From contig JANWXD010000004.1 of NCBI GenBank assembly GCA_025055455.1, forward strand, positions 116,726-180,725: 64,000 nt of DNA, given 5' to 3'. The notes below the pieces were generated by a model. The model had not been told where the DNA came from. It saw only the letters and a list, made by a program, of their open reading frames with translations, and searched no databases. Below are positions 1 to 9,381 of the stretch, in pieces. Position 1 is the first letter of the stretch; every line of letters begins with the position of its first letter. This stretch comes from Bryobacteraceae bacterium (GTDB lineage Bacteria > Acidobacteriota > Terriglobia > Bryobacterales > Bryobacteraceae). The position numbers and the translations under genes were made by a program.

Positions 1-1119
1 GTGGTCAAACAGCTCATGGAGCGCTACCGGATTCCGGGCACGCTGCGGATCTACCCCGGTGTGGCCGAGGAGCTGGTCGGCAGCCGGACGTACATGGTCA
101 TGGCGGGCTTGTTCCGGGATGTGGACGTGATGCTGAGCAGCCATATCAGCAGTGATTTCGGCACGTACTACGGTCCGCGCGGCTCGGGCCTCATTTCCAC
201 GCAGTACACCTTTCACGGCCAAAGCGCTCACAGCGCGGGCTCCCCCTGGCGCGGCCGCAGCGCCCTCGACGCGGTGGAGCTGATGAACGCGGGATGGAAC
301 TACCGCCGCGAGCATCTCCGCCCCCAGCATCGCTCCCACTATGTGATCGTCCACGGCGGCGACCAACCCAACGTGGTCCCTCCCCTAGCGACCGTCTGGT
401 ATTTTTTCCGCGAGTGGGATTACGATCGGATCCGAGAGCTGCACCAGATCGGCACGCGCATCGCCCACGCGGCCGCTCAGATGACGGACACCACCGTGAC
501 CGAGCGCGTGATCGCCGCCACCTGGCCCGGCCACTTCAACAAGCCCCTCGCCGAGGCCCTGTACGCCAACATCCGCCGGGTCGGCATGCCGGAATGGTCG
601 GAGGCCGACGAACGGCTGGCCCGCGCCGCCCAGAAGGAACTGAAAGTCCCCGTCGAAGGGCTCCGCAAGGAGATTCGGGAGCTCAAAGCGCCGGCCGATC
701 CTTACGAATCGGCCGGCTCGGACGACATCGCCGAAGTTTCCTGGAACTTGCCGACGGTGGTGCTGCACTATCCGGGCAATATTCCGGGCATGATCGGCCA
801 CCACTGGTCGAGCGCCATCGCCATGGCCACGCCCATCGCGCACAAAGGGGCCACGGCGGGCGCCAAAGCCCTGGCCATGACGGCTCTCGATTTGCTCCTG
901 CGACCGGAGCTCCTCGAAGCCGCACGCGCCTATTTTGCCGAGCAGACCAGAGAGACGAAATGGAAGCCGCTGATCCCGGAGGGCACGCAACCGGCCATCG
1001 AACTCAACCGCGACAAGATGGAGAGATTTCGGCCGCAGCTCGAGCGCCTTCGCTACGATCCGTCTCGCTACCGCACCTACCTCGAGCAGCTGGGGATCGC
1101 GTATCCCACCCTGCGGTGA
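1..1119 (+). CDS. M20 family amidohydrolase, AbgB-like (5' truncated)
   Basis: This is the C-terminal 372 residues of a zinc-dependent M20 amidohydrolase resembling the B subunit of p-aminobenzoyl-glutamate hydrolase. The frame is open from the first base, and the early segment GTLRIYPGVAEE matches the interior GTxRxxGxPAEE block of the family, so the true start and first metal ligands lie upstream. Visible family features are the dimerisation-domain segment FHGQSAHSAGSPWRGRSALDA and a late SAGSDDIAEVSWNLPT stretch typical of AbgB. Family members cleave amide bonds of small N-acyl amino acids or peptides, and the substrate here is unknown. It is convergent with the UlaG-like gene. The family is well supported; the exact substrate is not. 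Confidence 0.8.
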   Translation: MVKQLMERYRIPGTLRIYPGVAEELVGSRTYMVMAGLFRDVDVMLSSHISSDFGTYYGPRGSGLISTQYTFHGQSAHSAGSPWRGRSALDAVELMNAGWNYRREHLRPQHRSHYVIVHGGDQPNVVPPLATVWYFFREWDYDRIRELHQIGTRIAHAAAQMTDTTVTERVIAATWPGHFNKPLAEALYANIRRVGMPEWSEADERLARAAQKELKVPVEGLRKEIRELKAPADPYESAGSDDIAEVSWNLPTVVLHYPGNIPGMIGHHWSSAIAMATPIAHKGATAGAKALAMTALDLLLRPELLEAARAYFAEQTRETKWKPLIPEGTQPAIELNRDKMERFRPQLERLRYDPSRYRTYLEQLGIAYPTLR

Positions 1120-1420
1120 GCCTCAGAAGCCGGCGCGCGTCCCTCAACAAGAGACGCTCGAGCCGGCATGCCCATCCGAAAGCCGGGCGTGGCCACCACC
1201 GCCACGGCCGGGGCCACCTGGAGCCCGAAAGGCCATGCGGCGCCCGCCTGACTCAAGGCTGGAATCAGTCAGGCTAGCGCCATCACTGTCCCGCTCACCA
1301 AAAGCGAGCACGGCGCCCAGACGACTGGGAGAACGGCCCACGATGCGCCGGCACGTGCCGGGCTCCCCGACGTGGCATGCCCCGCGCCGCACGGGGCGGC
1401 TGGCGTCGCCCACAGAGCGC
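1120..1420. other. Intergenic region between convergent genes, with one hairpin
   Basis: I see no gene in these 301 bases. A perfect 8-bp inverted repeat, GCCTGACT at 1246-1253 and AGTCAGGC at 1267-1274 with a 13-base loop, lies between the two convergent genes and could end transcription from either side. No T-run follows on either strand, so a Rho-independent terminator is only a possibility. Confidence 0.35.
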
Positions 1421-2203
1421 CTATCCGCCCGGGAAGATCCAGGCGCGGCCGTGCTCGAGTTGCACGTAGCGCACCTCCGGCGCCTTCAGACGGAGCGACG
1501 CCCGGAACTGGCCCGGATCCACGGCGTTGTCGGCGAACATGTCGTAGTGGCAGGGAATCGCCACTTTGGGCCGAATCACCGAGGCCACCTGCGCCGCCTC
1601 CCAATGGGACAGATTGTTGAAGCCGCCATTGATGCAGGTGATCATCACGTCCGGCGCGTAGCGCGCGGCCGAATACAGCAGCTCGGTGAAATCCGTGTCC
1701 CCGGTAATGTAGATGCGCGGCCCGCCATGGAATTCGAAGATAAAGCCCATATGGTTCAAATCCGTGTCGTCGGTCGGCAGGGCGAACGTGCCTCGGATGC
1801 GGAGGTCGCGGAACTCGATCTCGCAGGCCGGCCAGGCGGGCACGATGCGCCCACTCTCCACCCCTTGGGCGGCGAAGGTCTCGCAGCTCGGATGCGGTCC
1901 GACGAAGCACATCGTGTCCTTATTCCGCAGCCCGCGGATCGTCTCGGGGTCGGTGTGGTCCTGGTGGTTGTGTGTGCACGCGAACAGGTCCACTTCGAGC
2001 TCCTCCGGCGGAATCAGCACCGGCACACGCCGCCGCAAGTCCAGCCCCGGAACCAGCGTGGCGCAACTGTCGGTCAGGTACAGATCCACCCCAGCAAGCG
2101 TCCCCTGCGGCGTCTTGAAGATGTAGCCGTTCTGGCCTAGCCACCAGACGGCCACCGAGCCGTACGGCACGGGGAAGTCCCGGATGTGCTGCATCAGCGA
2201 CAT
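1421..2203 (-). CDS. UlaG-like metallo-beta-lactamase fold hydrolase
   Basis: A 260-residue metallo-beta-lactamase fold protein closest to UlaG, the L-ascorbate-6-phosphate lactonase. The metal site is clear: HNHQDH at residues 78-83 gives the HxHxDH motif, with further ligands expected at H151 (LNHMGF), D169 (ITGDTDF) and the late IPCHYD histidine. The N-terminal AVWWLGQNGYIF segment is typical of UlaG-type enzymes. The ATG is preceded by GGGAGG at good spacing. It lies 15 nt downstream of the OPT transporter on the same strand, so the two are probably co-transcribed. No other ula genes are near, so ascorbate as substrate is uncertain; it may hydrolyse another phosphorylated lactone or a cyclic ester. 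Confidence 0.85.
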   Translation of the reverse strand: MSLMQHIRDFPVPYGSVAVWWLGQNGYIFKTPQGTLAGVDLYLTDSCATLVPGLDLRRRVPVLIPPEELEVDLFACTHNHQDHTDPETIRGLRNKDTMCFVGPHPSCETFAAQGVESGRIVPAWPACEIEFRDLRIRGTFALPTDDTDLNHMGFIFEFHGGPRIYITGDTDFTELLYSAARYAPDVMITCINGGFNNLSHWEAAQVASVIRPKVAIPCHYDMFADNAVDPGQFRASLRLKAPEVRYVQLEHGRAWIFPGG

Positions 2204-2218
2204 CGGTGCCTCCCGCGC

Positions 2219-4237
2219 TCACATGATGGCGGCCGGCGGCGCCGGCTCCTCCGGCCGCCCGGCGCGCGCCAGGGGCAGCCGCACCATGACGAACGCAAGC
2301 AGGATGAGCACGGCAAATCCCGCCAGGAAGGAAGGCTGGGCGAAGACGGCCGGCAGGGGCCACTCGAAGAAACGGAACGTGGCCACGACCAAGCCCATAA
2401 TCGCCTCCCCCGCGATCAGCCCTGAGGCCGTGAGGACCCCGGCATTTTCCACCCGGGCTTTTTGGGCCTCGTTGAAGCCCCGGCGGTCCCGCGCCGCATC
2501 CGTCAGCCAGCGCACCAGACCGCCCAGGAAGATGGCGAACGTGGTCTCGAGCGGCAGATACATCCCCACGGCGAACAGCATCGGGCTGCGCACTTGGACC
2601 ATAATCAGCGCGAAGCCCATCATGATGCCCACCACGACCAGGGGCCACGGCATGTCCCCGCCCACGATCCCTTGCGCCAGCGACGCCATCAGCCCCGCCT
2701 GCGGCGCCGACAGTTCCTTGTCACCGAAGCCGATGCCGCCGGCGTTGATGTTGCCCTGGTGCAGGACCAGCAGCGGGAAGTACAGTAGCGCGCTGGCCAC
2801 CAGCACACCGAACACATCGCCGATCTGCATGCTGCGCGGGGTGCCCCCGAGGATGTGGCCCACCTTCAGGTCCTGGAGCATTTCGCCCGCCACGGCCGAG
2901 GACACGCAGACCACGGCGGCCACACCCAGCACCGCCGCCACGCCGCTCATGCCGGAGACGCCGATGGAGACCATGAGCAAGGCCGCGACGATGAGCGTCG
3001 ACAGCGTCAGGCCGGAGACGGGATTGTTGGAGGATCCGATCATGCCCACGAGGTTGCCCGAAACGGCGGCGAAGAAGAAGCCGAGCACGAGCATCACGAC
3101 TGCAGCCACCGCGCCCCCCAACACGCTGCCGGACAAGTAGATGTACAGCAGCACCATGGCCAGGAAGGTCGCGGCCACGCCGAGCAGGGTCGTACGCGCG
3201 CCGAGGTCCCGGTCGGTGCGGCTGACGGCTTCGGTCTGGGCGGCGGCCTTCTGCAAGTCCGAGATCGCCCGTTTCATGCCCACCGCTAGACTCTTCCGCA
3301 TGCGGAACAACGTAAAGCCGGCGCCCACCAGCATGCCGCCCACGGCGATCGGACGCACGATAAAGCGCCAGACCGATCCCGCCAGCCCGCCCCAGGATTC
3401 CTCCGCCGAGCCCGCCGGCAACGTCGCTTGTAGCTGCGGCCCGAGGAAATAGAGCAGCAGCGGAACCAACAGCCCCCAAGCCACGACGCCACCCGAAAAG
3501 TTCAGCGCGGCCAGACGGGGCCCGATGATGTAGCCGACGCCCAGATAGGCGGGACTCACCGCCGGCGCCGAGGCCATCGTCACCGCACCCACGCCCACAT
3601 CCCCCGCGCTGCCGCCCAGGCGCACCACGCTGCGGCCGATCTCTCCCACACGGACGAAGAACTCCTTGCTGGTCGCAAACAGCTTGATCACGCCCAGAAA
3701 ATAGACCGCTGCACCGAGGGCCATGTTGTAGAACAACAGCCGCGCCGCCTCGGCGCCGCGCTGCCCCGCTTTGTGAATCTCCGAGGCGGCCACCGACTCG
3801 GGAAACGGCAGCTCTGGATCGGTCACCATCACGCGGCGCAGCAAGGTCATGAACAGGATGCCGAGCAGCCCGCCCACGAGCATCAACACGGTGGACTTCC
3901 AGTAAGCGTGCTCGAAGTCGAACGACGGCCACGCCCGGGAAATGACGAAGGCCGGTATGGTGAAGATCGCGCCCGCGGCGACCGATTCGCCGATCGAGCC
4001 CACCGTGCGGGCGATGTTTTCCTCCAGGATGGAGCCGCGCCACAGCCGCAGGACCGCCATGCTGATCACGGCGGCGGGATAGGCGGCCGCGATAGTCATG
4101 CCCGCCCGTAGCCCGAGGTAGGCGTTGGCGGCACCCAGCACGACGGTTAAAACGAGCCCGAGGAGCACGGCTCGCAGGGTGAACTCCGACATTTGCATGG
4201 TTTCGGGCACGAACGGCCGGTAGGTGGGTTTCGTCAT
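2219..4237 (-). CDS. OPT family oligopeptide/metal-chelate transporter
   Basis: A 672-residue integral membrane protein of the OPT family, which takes up oligopeptides or metal-siderophore-like chelates by proton symport. Many hydrophobic segments run through the whole length. The N-terminal block after residue 20 (LGANAYLGLRAGMTIAAAYP in pattern) and the internal SSNNPVSGLTLSTL segment are typical of bacterial OPT proteins. Length matches the family. The start ATG sits just inside a run of small spaced sequence with a -10-like TATAAT about 20 nt upstream. It is the first gene of a probable two-gene unit with the UlaG-like hydrolase. The substrate cannot be told from sequence. Confidence 0.9.
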   Translation of the reverse strand: MTKPTYRPFVPETMQMSEFTLRAVLLGLVLTVVLGAANAYLGLRAGMTIAAAYPAAVISMAVLRLWRGSILEENIARTVGSIGESVAAGAIFTIPAFVISRAWPSFDFEHAYWKSTVLMLVGGLLGILFMTLLRRVMVTDPELPFPESVAASEIHKAGQRGAEAARLLFYNMALGAAVYFLGVIKLFATSKEFFVRVGEIGRSVVRLGGSAGDVGVGAVTMASAPAVSPAYLGVGYIIGPRLAALNFSGGVVAWGLLVPLLLYFLGPQLQATLPAGSAEESWGGLAGSVWRFIVRPIAVGGMLVGAGFTLFRMRKSLAVGMKRAISDLQKAAAQTEAVSRTDRDLGARTTLLGVAATFLAMVLLYIYLSGSVLGGAVAAVVMLVLGFFFAAVSGNLVGMIGSSNNPVSGLTLSTLIVAALLMVSIGVSGMSGVAAVLGVAAVVCVSSAVAGEMLQDLKVGHILGGTPRSMQIGDVFGVLVASALLYFPLLVLHQGNINAGGIGFGDKELSAPQAGLMASLAQGIVGGDMPWPLVVVGIMMGFALIMVQVRSPMLFAVGMYLPLETTFAIFLGGLVRWLTDAARDRRGFNEAQKARVENAGVLTASGLIAGEAIMGLVVATFRFFEWPLPAVFAQPSFLAGFAVLILLAFVMVRLPLARAGRPEEPAPPAAIM

Positions 4238-4258
4238 CGGCGCCTCGCAAACGGGTTT

Positions 4259-4264
4259 ATTATA
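4259..4264 (-). promoter_or_regulatory. -10 element upstream of OPT gene
   Basis: On the minus strand the hexamer reads TATAAT, a perfect -10 match, 21 nt before the OPT start codon. I see no convincing -35 at 16-18 nt spacing. Confidence 0.35.
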
Positions 4265-4368
4265 AGTGCGCAGCCGGGGAAGGGGCTAACCGCCCAACAA
4301 ACAAGCCGCCAGTGCCGACCTAAGGCGCGAGCGGACCTGGAACGGGACCTATCGCAACACGGCGGCCG

Positions 4369-5184
4369 TCAGTCACTCGGCTTCGGCCGGGGCGTCGCGT
4401 CGCCGGGGATCAACCCCATGGCCCATTTGATGGCCTCGAGCCACATCTTCTGCACATCCGGACGGTCCCAGACGTCCTCGCGGTGGCCGAGACTGCTGTA
4501 GAAGACCCTGCCTTTGCCATAGGTGCGGACCCACGTGACCGCGAAATCCTTGTCGGTGCGCCGCACGCCTTTGCGCGTCAGGTCAATCTTGTCGGCGTCC
4601 AGCCGCATCAGCACCCGGACCTTCTGCCGGGAAAAGTCTTTGAACTGATAGATTTCGTCGTAGATCGTAAAGCGGGCCGGGAAAGGTTTCATCGCCGGGA
4701 AGTCCGGATCCTCGACGATGATCGGCGCTTCGAACTGGTTCCAGGGGTGCAAGTCGAAGTAGCCGCCGATCATGTCTCCATACTCGGGCCACTTATAAAA
4801 CGTATCCGTGGCACTGTGGGCGCCGAGAAACCCCTTGCCGTCGTCCCGGACGAAGGCGAGCAGGGCCGCCTTTTGCTCGTCGTCCATGTCGAGTTCGCCC
4901 GTGGTGTAGAAGAACACCGCGTCGAAGAAGTCCAGGTTCTTGGCGTTGCCGCCGAGTTTCTTCTTGGTCAGAAGCTGCGTATCGGTGCGGATGTAGGTGT
5001 CATAGAGGCCGGACTCCTGGCCGATTTTCCACAGCGTGCCGAGCGCATGAGAGACCGAGTCGTGCTGGAAGCCCTTGACCGCGCCGATCGCCAGCAGTTT
5101 TTTCTTTTTCGTCTGAGCGGTGAGGGGAGTTGCCAGCAGAACGGCCAGCACTACCAGGCTGGTGCGCCAGAGGATTCGCTTCAT
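4369..5184 (-). CDS. Secreted ThuA-domain protein
   Basis: A 271-residue protein of the ThuA family, which has a glutamine-amidotransferase-like fold and is linked to trehalose and other sugar use. I chose the internal ATG at 5184 because GGAGGTGATCGG stands directly before it; the longer reading from 5208 has no such site. This start gives a clear signal peptide (MKRILWR followed by a hydrophobic stretch and a TPLTA cleavage region), so the protein is exported. Family signs are the GAVKGFQHDS segment, the HSATDTFYKWPEYGDMIGG core and the late GRVFYSSLGHREDVW motif. Members of this group often act on carbohydrates outside the cytoplasm, but the reaction is unknown. Confidence 0.85.
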   Translation of the reverse strand: MKRILWRTSLVVLAVLLATPLTAQTKKKKLLAIGAVKGFQHDSVSHALGTLWKIGQESGLYDTYIRTDTQLLTKKKLGGNAKNLDFFDAVFFYTTGELDMDDEQKAALLAFVRDDGKGFLGAHSATDTFYKWPEYGDMIGGYFDLHPWNQFEAPIIVEDPDFPAMKPFPARFTIYDEIYQFKDFSRQKVRVLMRLDADKIDLTRKGVRRTDKDFAVTWVRTYGKGRVFYSSLGHREDVWDRPDVQKMWLEAIKWAMGLIPGDATPRPKPSD

Positions 5185-5246
5185 CCGATCACCTCCAATT
5201 TCCACCAATCATCGCACAGCGTGGCGCTGCTTGCGGAGCGGCGCAC

Positions 5247-6083
5247 TCAGAGCTTCCGCACCCGGCGGAGGGTGAACAGCTCTGCGTGACTGTTGGTATG
5301 CTCCAACCGCCGCCAGTCGTCGTCTACATGAAGGATCTTGCCACTGATGTGATTGGAACGCTGGGAGGCCAGAAAGAAGGCTAGCGCTATTTGTTCGTCC
5401 GGCGCGTGGCCGCCCGTGAGTTGAATGGTGCGGGCCCGCTCGAGCTCCTTTTGGCCCGCCCGCTCGCCGGCGCGCAAAATTTCGTCCGTCATGTGCGTGT
5501 ACGTCCCGCCGGGAGAGAAACAGTTCACTTGGACGTTGGCGTCCCGCACCTCTTTGGCCAACGTCTCGACGAAGCGCGCCACGGCGGCTTTGGAGGCGGC
5601 ATAAGCCGAGAAATTGGGGCGCGGGTGGGTGTCGCCTCCCCCGGTGAGGACGATGATCTTACCCGAGCGCCGCTCGATCATCTCGTGCAGCACGGCGCGG
5701 CAGGCGTGCATGACCCCGATCAAGTTCACCTCGACGGTGGCGGCCCACGCCTCCGGATCGGTGCTCCACAACGGCCCGATGGGTCCCTGAATCGCCGCGG
5801 CGGCCACCAGCACGTGGGTACCTCCGAAGGCTTCCCGCATCCGCCTCACGGCGCCGCACACGGCGCCGTAGTCGCGGACGTCGGCCAGCAGGCGCAGCGA
5901 GCTGCCGCCCGCATGTTGAATCTCCAGGTGAACCAGATCGAGCTCCGCCCGCGTGCGGGCCAGCAGCCCCACGCGGGCGCCGGCGCGGGCAAACCCCAGC
6001 GCCAAGCGTTTGCCGATCCCTCGGCCGGCGCCCGTGATCAGCACGTTGCGTCCGTCGAAGCGCTCGGTCAATGCTTCGGCCAC
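5247..6083 (-). CDS. Short-chain dehydrogenase/reductase
   Basis: A 278-residue classical SDR that should use NAD(P)H. The Rossmann motif TGAGRGIG is near residue 17, the catalytic YAASK near residue 160, and the usual Ser is replaced by a TGGG stretch (VLTGGGDTHPRP). The NNAG position reads AAAA, which is unusual. The start is GTG with only a weak ribosome site. It is the last gene of the glycan operon, 18 nt after alanine racemase, so it may reduce or oxidise a sugar or lipid intermediate. This is inference from position. The missing canonical serine makes activity somewhat uncertain. Confidence 0.8.
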   Translation of the reverse strand: MAEALTERFDGRNVLITGAGRGIGKRLALGFARAGARVGLLARTRAELDLVHLEIQHAGGSSLRLLADVRDYGAVCGAVRRMREAFGGTHVLVAAAAIQGPIGPLWSTDPEAWAATVEVNLIGVMHACRAVLHEMIERRSGKIIVLTGGGDTHPRPNFSAYAASKAAVARFVETLAKEVRDANVQVNCFSPGGTYTHMTDEILRAGERAGQKELERARTIQLTGGHAPDEQIALAFFLASQRSNHISGKILHVDDDWRRLEHTNSHAELFTLRRVRKL

Positions 6084-6101
6084 CCCCGTCAGTATATCGG
6101 C

Positions 6102-7241
6102 CTAAAGGTAAAGGCGCGGTACGCGTGCACTGATGCCGCACAGCACGCTGTAGGAAATGGTGCCCGCCCACCGGGCGATCTGCTGCGCGTCCACAACCAC
6201 TTCCCCCGCCCGTCCGAGAAGCGTCACCGGATCTCCCGGGCGGAGATGCGGCGTCTGGCTGATGTCAATCGTGGTCAGGTCCATAGAGACCGCGCCGATG
6301 ACCGGCGCCAATCGGCCGCCGGCGATCACCTTGCCGCGGTTGGAGAGCCGGTGTGGGTAACCGTCGGCATAGCCTGCCGCCAGCACGGCGATGCGCATCG
6401 GGCGCGGCGCGCGGTACATCGCTCCGTAGCCGATCTCGGCGCCCGCCGCCACATCTTTGACGGCAAGAATCACGGTCTTCCAGGTCAGCGCCGGGCGCAC
6501 TTCGAGCACCCTCGCCGGGGCCGGACCGCGCGGCGGCGAGACGTAGCCGTAGAGAGCGTGGCCGGGACGGACCATGTTGCGCCAGGCGGCCCGCCGTCCG
6601 AATGCGATGGGATTGCTGCTGGCGACGTGGACCCACCGCGGCCGGATCCCGGCGCCCGCGAGCCCGTCTAAGAAACGCTCGAACACCGCCAGTTGCCGCT
6701 CCGTCTGATCTCGCGTGTAATCGGCGGAGGAGGCCAAGTGTGTCATGACGCCTTCCATTTCCAGGTGGGGCGCCTGCCGGATGGCTGCCACGATCGTCGC
6801 GGCATCGGGCGCCACCCCCAGGCGGCCCATCCCGCTGTCCACCTTGAGGTGAAAGGCGAGTTTGCGGCCGGCAGCCGCCGCCATGGCCTCCAGCGTCGGC
6901 AGCTGCTCCAAGGCGTGGACGACCGGCGTCAGCTCGTGCGCGAGCACGGTGTCCCGTTCCCACGGCAGCAGATCGGCCATGACCAGAATGCGCGCCCGGA
7001 TCCCGGCCTGCCGCAGCGCCGCGCCTTCGCCGGCGTGACTCACCGCGAGCCAGCGCGCCCCCGCGGCTTCCAGCGCCTGCGAGACGGGCACGGCACCGTG
7101 GCCGTACGCGTCGGCTTTGACCACGGGCATGACCTCGACCGGGTCGCCCACCACAGCTTGGACGGCGCGGAAATTGGCCACAATCTGGCCCAGCGAGACT
7201 TCCACCCAGCAGCGTCGGCCCGCGGGCAGGGGAGACGTCAT
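6102..7241 (-). CDS. alr: Alanine racemase
   Basis: A 379-residue PLP enzyme that interconverts L- and D-alanine for peptidoglycan. The PLP lysine is K42 in VVKADAYGHG and the second catalytic residue is the Tyr in EIGYGAMY; both halves of the fold are present (N-terminal TIM barrel, C-terminal beta domain ending SYSVLCGIS.RVPRLY). I placed the start at the ATG at 7241, which overlaps the stop of the upstream glycosyltransferase as ATGA. The reading frame is open further upstream, but that part lies inside the GT4 gene in another frame and is not homologous. Alanine racemase inside a glycan operon is uncommon and may only reflect co-transcription of envelope genes. Confidence 0.95.
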   Translation of the reverse strand: MTSPLPAGRRCWVEVSLGQIVANFRAVQAVVGDPVEVMPVVKADAYGHGAVPVSQALEAAGARWLAVSHAGEGAALRQAGIRARILVMADLLPWERDTVLAHELTPVVHALEQLPTLEAMAAAAGRKLAFHLKVDSGMGRLGVAPDAATIVAAIRQAPHLEMEGVMTHLASSADYTRDQTERQLAVFERFLDGLAGAGIRPRWVHVASSNPIAFGRRAAWRNMVRPGHALYGYVSPPRGPAPARVLEVRPALTWKTVILAVKDVAAGAEIGYGAMYRAPRPMRIAVLAAGYADGYPHRLSNRGKVIAGGRLAPVIGAVSMDLTTIDISQTPHLRPGDPVTLLGRAGEVVVDAQQIARWAGTISYSVLCGISARVPRLYL

Positions 7242-8317
7242 CGGCGAACCAGCCGCGCGAACAGTTGTTCGTAAGCTTCGGTGACCGCGTCCCAGCGATA
7301 GCGCTCGCGCACCAGCGCCTCCGCCTTGCGCCGCCACTCCTCGCGCTCGCCCTCTGGCATGGCCAGCACGGCCCGGATCTTTTCGGCCAGATCCTCGCGA
7401 AACGGGATCGCGGCGCCGGCGGCGACCTCGGCATTTTCCGGCGTCTCCAGATACAGCACCAGGGCGCCCCGTCCCATGGCCTCGATCAAAGCCGGATGCG
7501 TGCCGCCCACTTCGGTGGCATGAATGTAAGCAAAACAGTGCGACAGCAGCTCGTGATAGCCGCGCCCGTAGATGGCGCCGGGGAAGAGGATGCGCGGGTC
7601 GCTTGTGGCGCGTACGCGACGAATGTAATCTGCGGCGTAGGGGGCGTCGCCGACCATCACCAGCCGGTGATCCGTTTCCACCCTCTCGAAGGCCTCGCGC
7701 ACCAGCAGCGCGTTGTTTTCCGGCTCCATGCGGCTGACGTAAAGAAAGTAGCAACCCGGCTGCAGGCCCAACTGATCCAGCGTATCGGTGGTGGCCAGTT
7801 TGCCCGTCTCGGCGCCGTAAGGGATGTAGGTGGTCTCCTTGCCGTAGCGGTGAAAGTAATAATTGCTGATCGTGCGCGCGTCCGCCACCACGGCCGAGGG
7901 GAACCACGTGGCCAGCCGTTCGGAGATCCGGTACCAGGTCTTGGCGAGCGCGTTCCACTTCCGGCGCTGGCGTTCGATGCCGTCCACGTTCAACGCCACT
8001 GGAATCCCCGCCCAGCGGGGGAGCAGGGTGAAGAGGGCGTTGGCGGCGTTACAGTACAGCGCGGCGTCGGTCCGGTGGCGCAAAAGGTGCAGGGTGGAGA
8101 GAAAGGTGTGCACGATCGTGTCAAGATACTTGTGCCGGATGGTGGGCAAGTGCACCAGCCGGGCACCCCTCCACACGGGGGGCCCACTCCGGCCCCGGCA
8201 GTAGACCGTGACGACGTGTCCGCGGGCCGCCAGTCGGGCCGATAACTCCTCGGCGAAGGTCTCGAATCCGCCGTAGCGCGCGGGAATGCCGCGCGTTCCG
8301 AGGATGGCCAGCTTCAT
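7238..8317 (-). CDS. GT4 glycosyltransferase with DUF1972 N-terminus
   Basis: A 359-residue GT-B glycosyltransferase. The N-terminal GTRGIPARYGGFETFAEEL segment is the signature of the DUF1972/rhamnosyltransferase-like acceptor domain, and the C-terminal half has the GT4 donor-site pattern (YVSRMEPENN, then H-x-EVGGTHPALIEAMGRG with the conserved Glu). Its ATG follows the TAG stop of the preceding GT2 gene with no gap, and its own stop overlaps alr by 4 nt. It therefore belongs to the surface polysaccharide operon and probably adds one sugar to a lipid-linked glycan at the cytoplasmic face. Donor and acceptor are unknown. Confidence 0.9.
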   Translation of the reverse strand: MKLAILGTRGIPARYGGFETFAEELSARLAARGHVVTVYCRGRSGPPVWRGARLVHLPTIRHKYLDTIVHTFLSTLHLLRHRTDAALYCNAANALFTLLPRWAGIPVALNVDGIERQRRKWNALAKTWYRISERLATWFPSAVVADARTISNYYFHRYGKETTYIPYGAETGKLATTDTLDQLGLQPGCYFLYVSRMEPENNALLVREAFERVETDHRLVMVGDAPYAADYIRRVRATSDPRILFPGAIYGRGYHELLSHCFAYIHATEVGGTHPALIEAMGRGALVLYLETPENAEVAAGAAIPFREDLAEKIRAVLAMPEGEREEWRRKAEALVRERYRWDAVTEAYEQLFARLVRR

Positions 8318-9367
8318 CTAGCCGCGGGCGGCGCGCGAGCGGGCCATCACCTGGGGACGGGCGTTCGGGGCCGGACGGCTCACGGGCAGGTAGCGGAACC
8401 AACCCGCCAAATATTCGTCGTTGACGCGACGCCGCTTCATGATCTCGCGCCGCTTGGCCCACACGCGCCGCCAGTGCTTGGCCAGGTACCAGAAGGCCTT
8501 GAGCGAGCTGTGCTCGCGCAGCAGGCAGCAGCCAATCACCATCAGGTCGCGCGCCGTGATCGAGAAGAAATTGCGCAGATACAGATCCCCGGTCATGTTC
8601 TTGATGCGCATCAGGAAGCGGTTCTTCACCGAGTGCATGTTGATCACCGGGGGCAGAGCCCGGCGGTTGCCCGGCAGCACTTTTCGGACGTGATAGCCCC
8701 TCGCGTGGGGCGTATAAATGCACCGCCAGCCAAGCAGTTGGGCCCGCCAGGCCACATCGGCGTCCTCGCGGTACACGAAAAAGTCCGGATCGAAGAATTC
8801 GCCGTTGATCGAGACGTCCTCGATCATCTCCCGCCGATAGAGCGCGGCCGCCGCCGAGGCGCCAAAGACGTACTCGTAGTGGAGAAAATGGCCGTTGTCG
8901 ACTTGCTGGCTGCCCCGGTCCAAATGGCGCAGCATGGGAGTGAAGTAGATCCCCGTCGAATCCACCAGCGGACGCTCCGGCAGTTCGAAGCTGGCGCTCA
9001 TCGTCAGAAGCTTGCCGCAGACCGAGCCGATCCGCGGATGGATGTGCCCGGCGGCGACCATGGCCTGGATAAATCCGGGGCTCAGCAACACATCCGGGTT
9101 CAGAGTCAGCACCCAGCGGCCCGAGGACAAGCCAATGGCCTGGTTCTGCGCCGCCGCAAAGCCGATGTTTTCCCGGTTGTAGACGACCAGGCAGCGATCT
9201 TCGAATTCCCGCAAAATCGCCACGGTGCCGTCGGCGGAGGCGTTGTCTACGATGATCACTTCCTTGTTCGGGTAGTTCTGTGCCAGCACCGATTCGAGGC
9301 ACTTCCGGATATACCGCTCGCTGTTGTAGGTAACGATGGTCACCGAAACTAGATCGTTGAATGCCAT
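8318..9367 (-). CDS. GT2 glycosyltransferase
   Basis: A 349-residue family 2 glycosyltransferase of the rhamnosyltransferase-like type. The GT-A nucleotide-binding start SVTIVTYNSERYIRKCLES is at residues 8-26 and the metal-binding region reads LTLNPDV, with a later YREDADVAWR acid motif. I start it at MAFND (9367); the frame continues 74 codons upstream, but this overlaps the previous gene and has no family similarity. The stop of the previous gene is 14 nt away. The C-terminal region is basic (KRREIMKRRR) and may touch the membrane. One of three consecutive GT2 enzymes here, probably acting in sequence on one glycan. Confidence 0.9.
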   Translation of the reverse strand: MAFNDLVSVTIVTYNSERYIRKCLESVLAQNYPNKEVIIVDNASADGTVAILREFEDRCLVVYNRENIGFAAAQNQAIGLSSGRWVLTLNPDVLLSPGFIQAMVAAGHIHPRIGSVCGKLLTMSASFELPERPLVDSTGIYFTPMLRHLDRGSQQVDNGHFLHYEYVFGASAAAALYRREMIEDVSINGEFFDPDFFVYREDADVAWRAQLLGWRCIYTPHARGYHVRKVLPGNRRALPPVINMHSVKNRFLMRIKNMTGDLYLRNFFSITARDLMVIGCCLLREHSSLKAFWYLAKHWRRVWAKRREIMKRRRVNDEYLAGWFRYLPVSRPAPNARPQVMARSRAARG

Positions 9368-9381
9368 GCGCGTGAATCCAA

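Noticed and set aside
1144..1413. Minus-strand frame with an EPGT segment, looked at as a PEP-CTERM sorting tail
   Set aside because: No hydrophobic span and no basic end follow the motif; the match is too short.
6102..7958. Apparent 618-residue protein ending in alanine racemase
   Set aside because: The extra 239 N-terminal residues lie in another frame of the GT4 gene, are Arg/Gly-rich and non-homologous; the ATG at 7241 with ATGA overlap is the real start.
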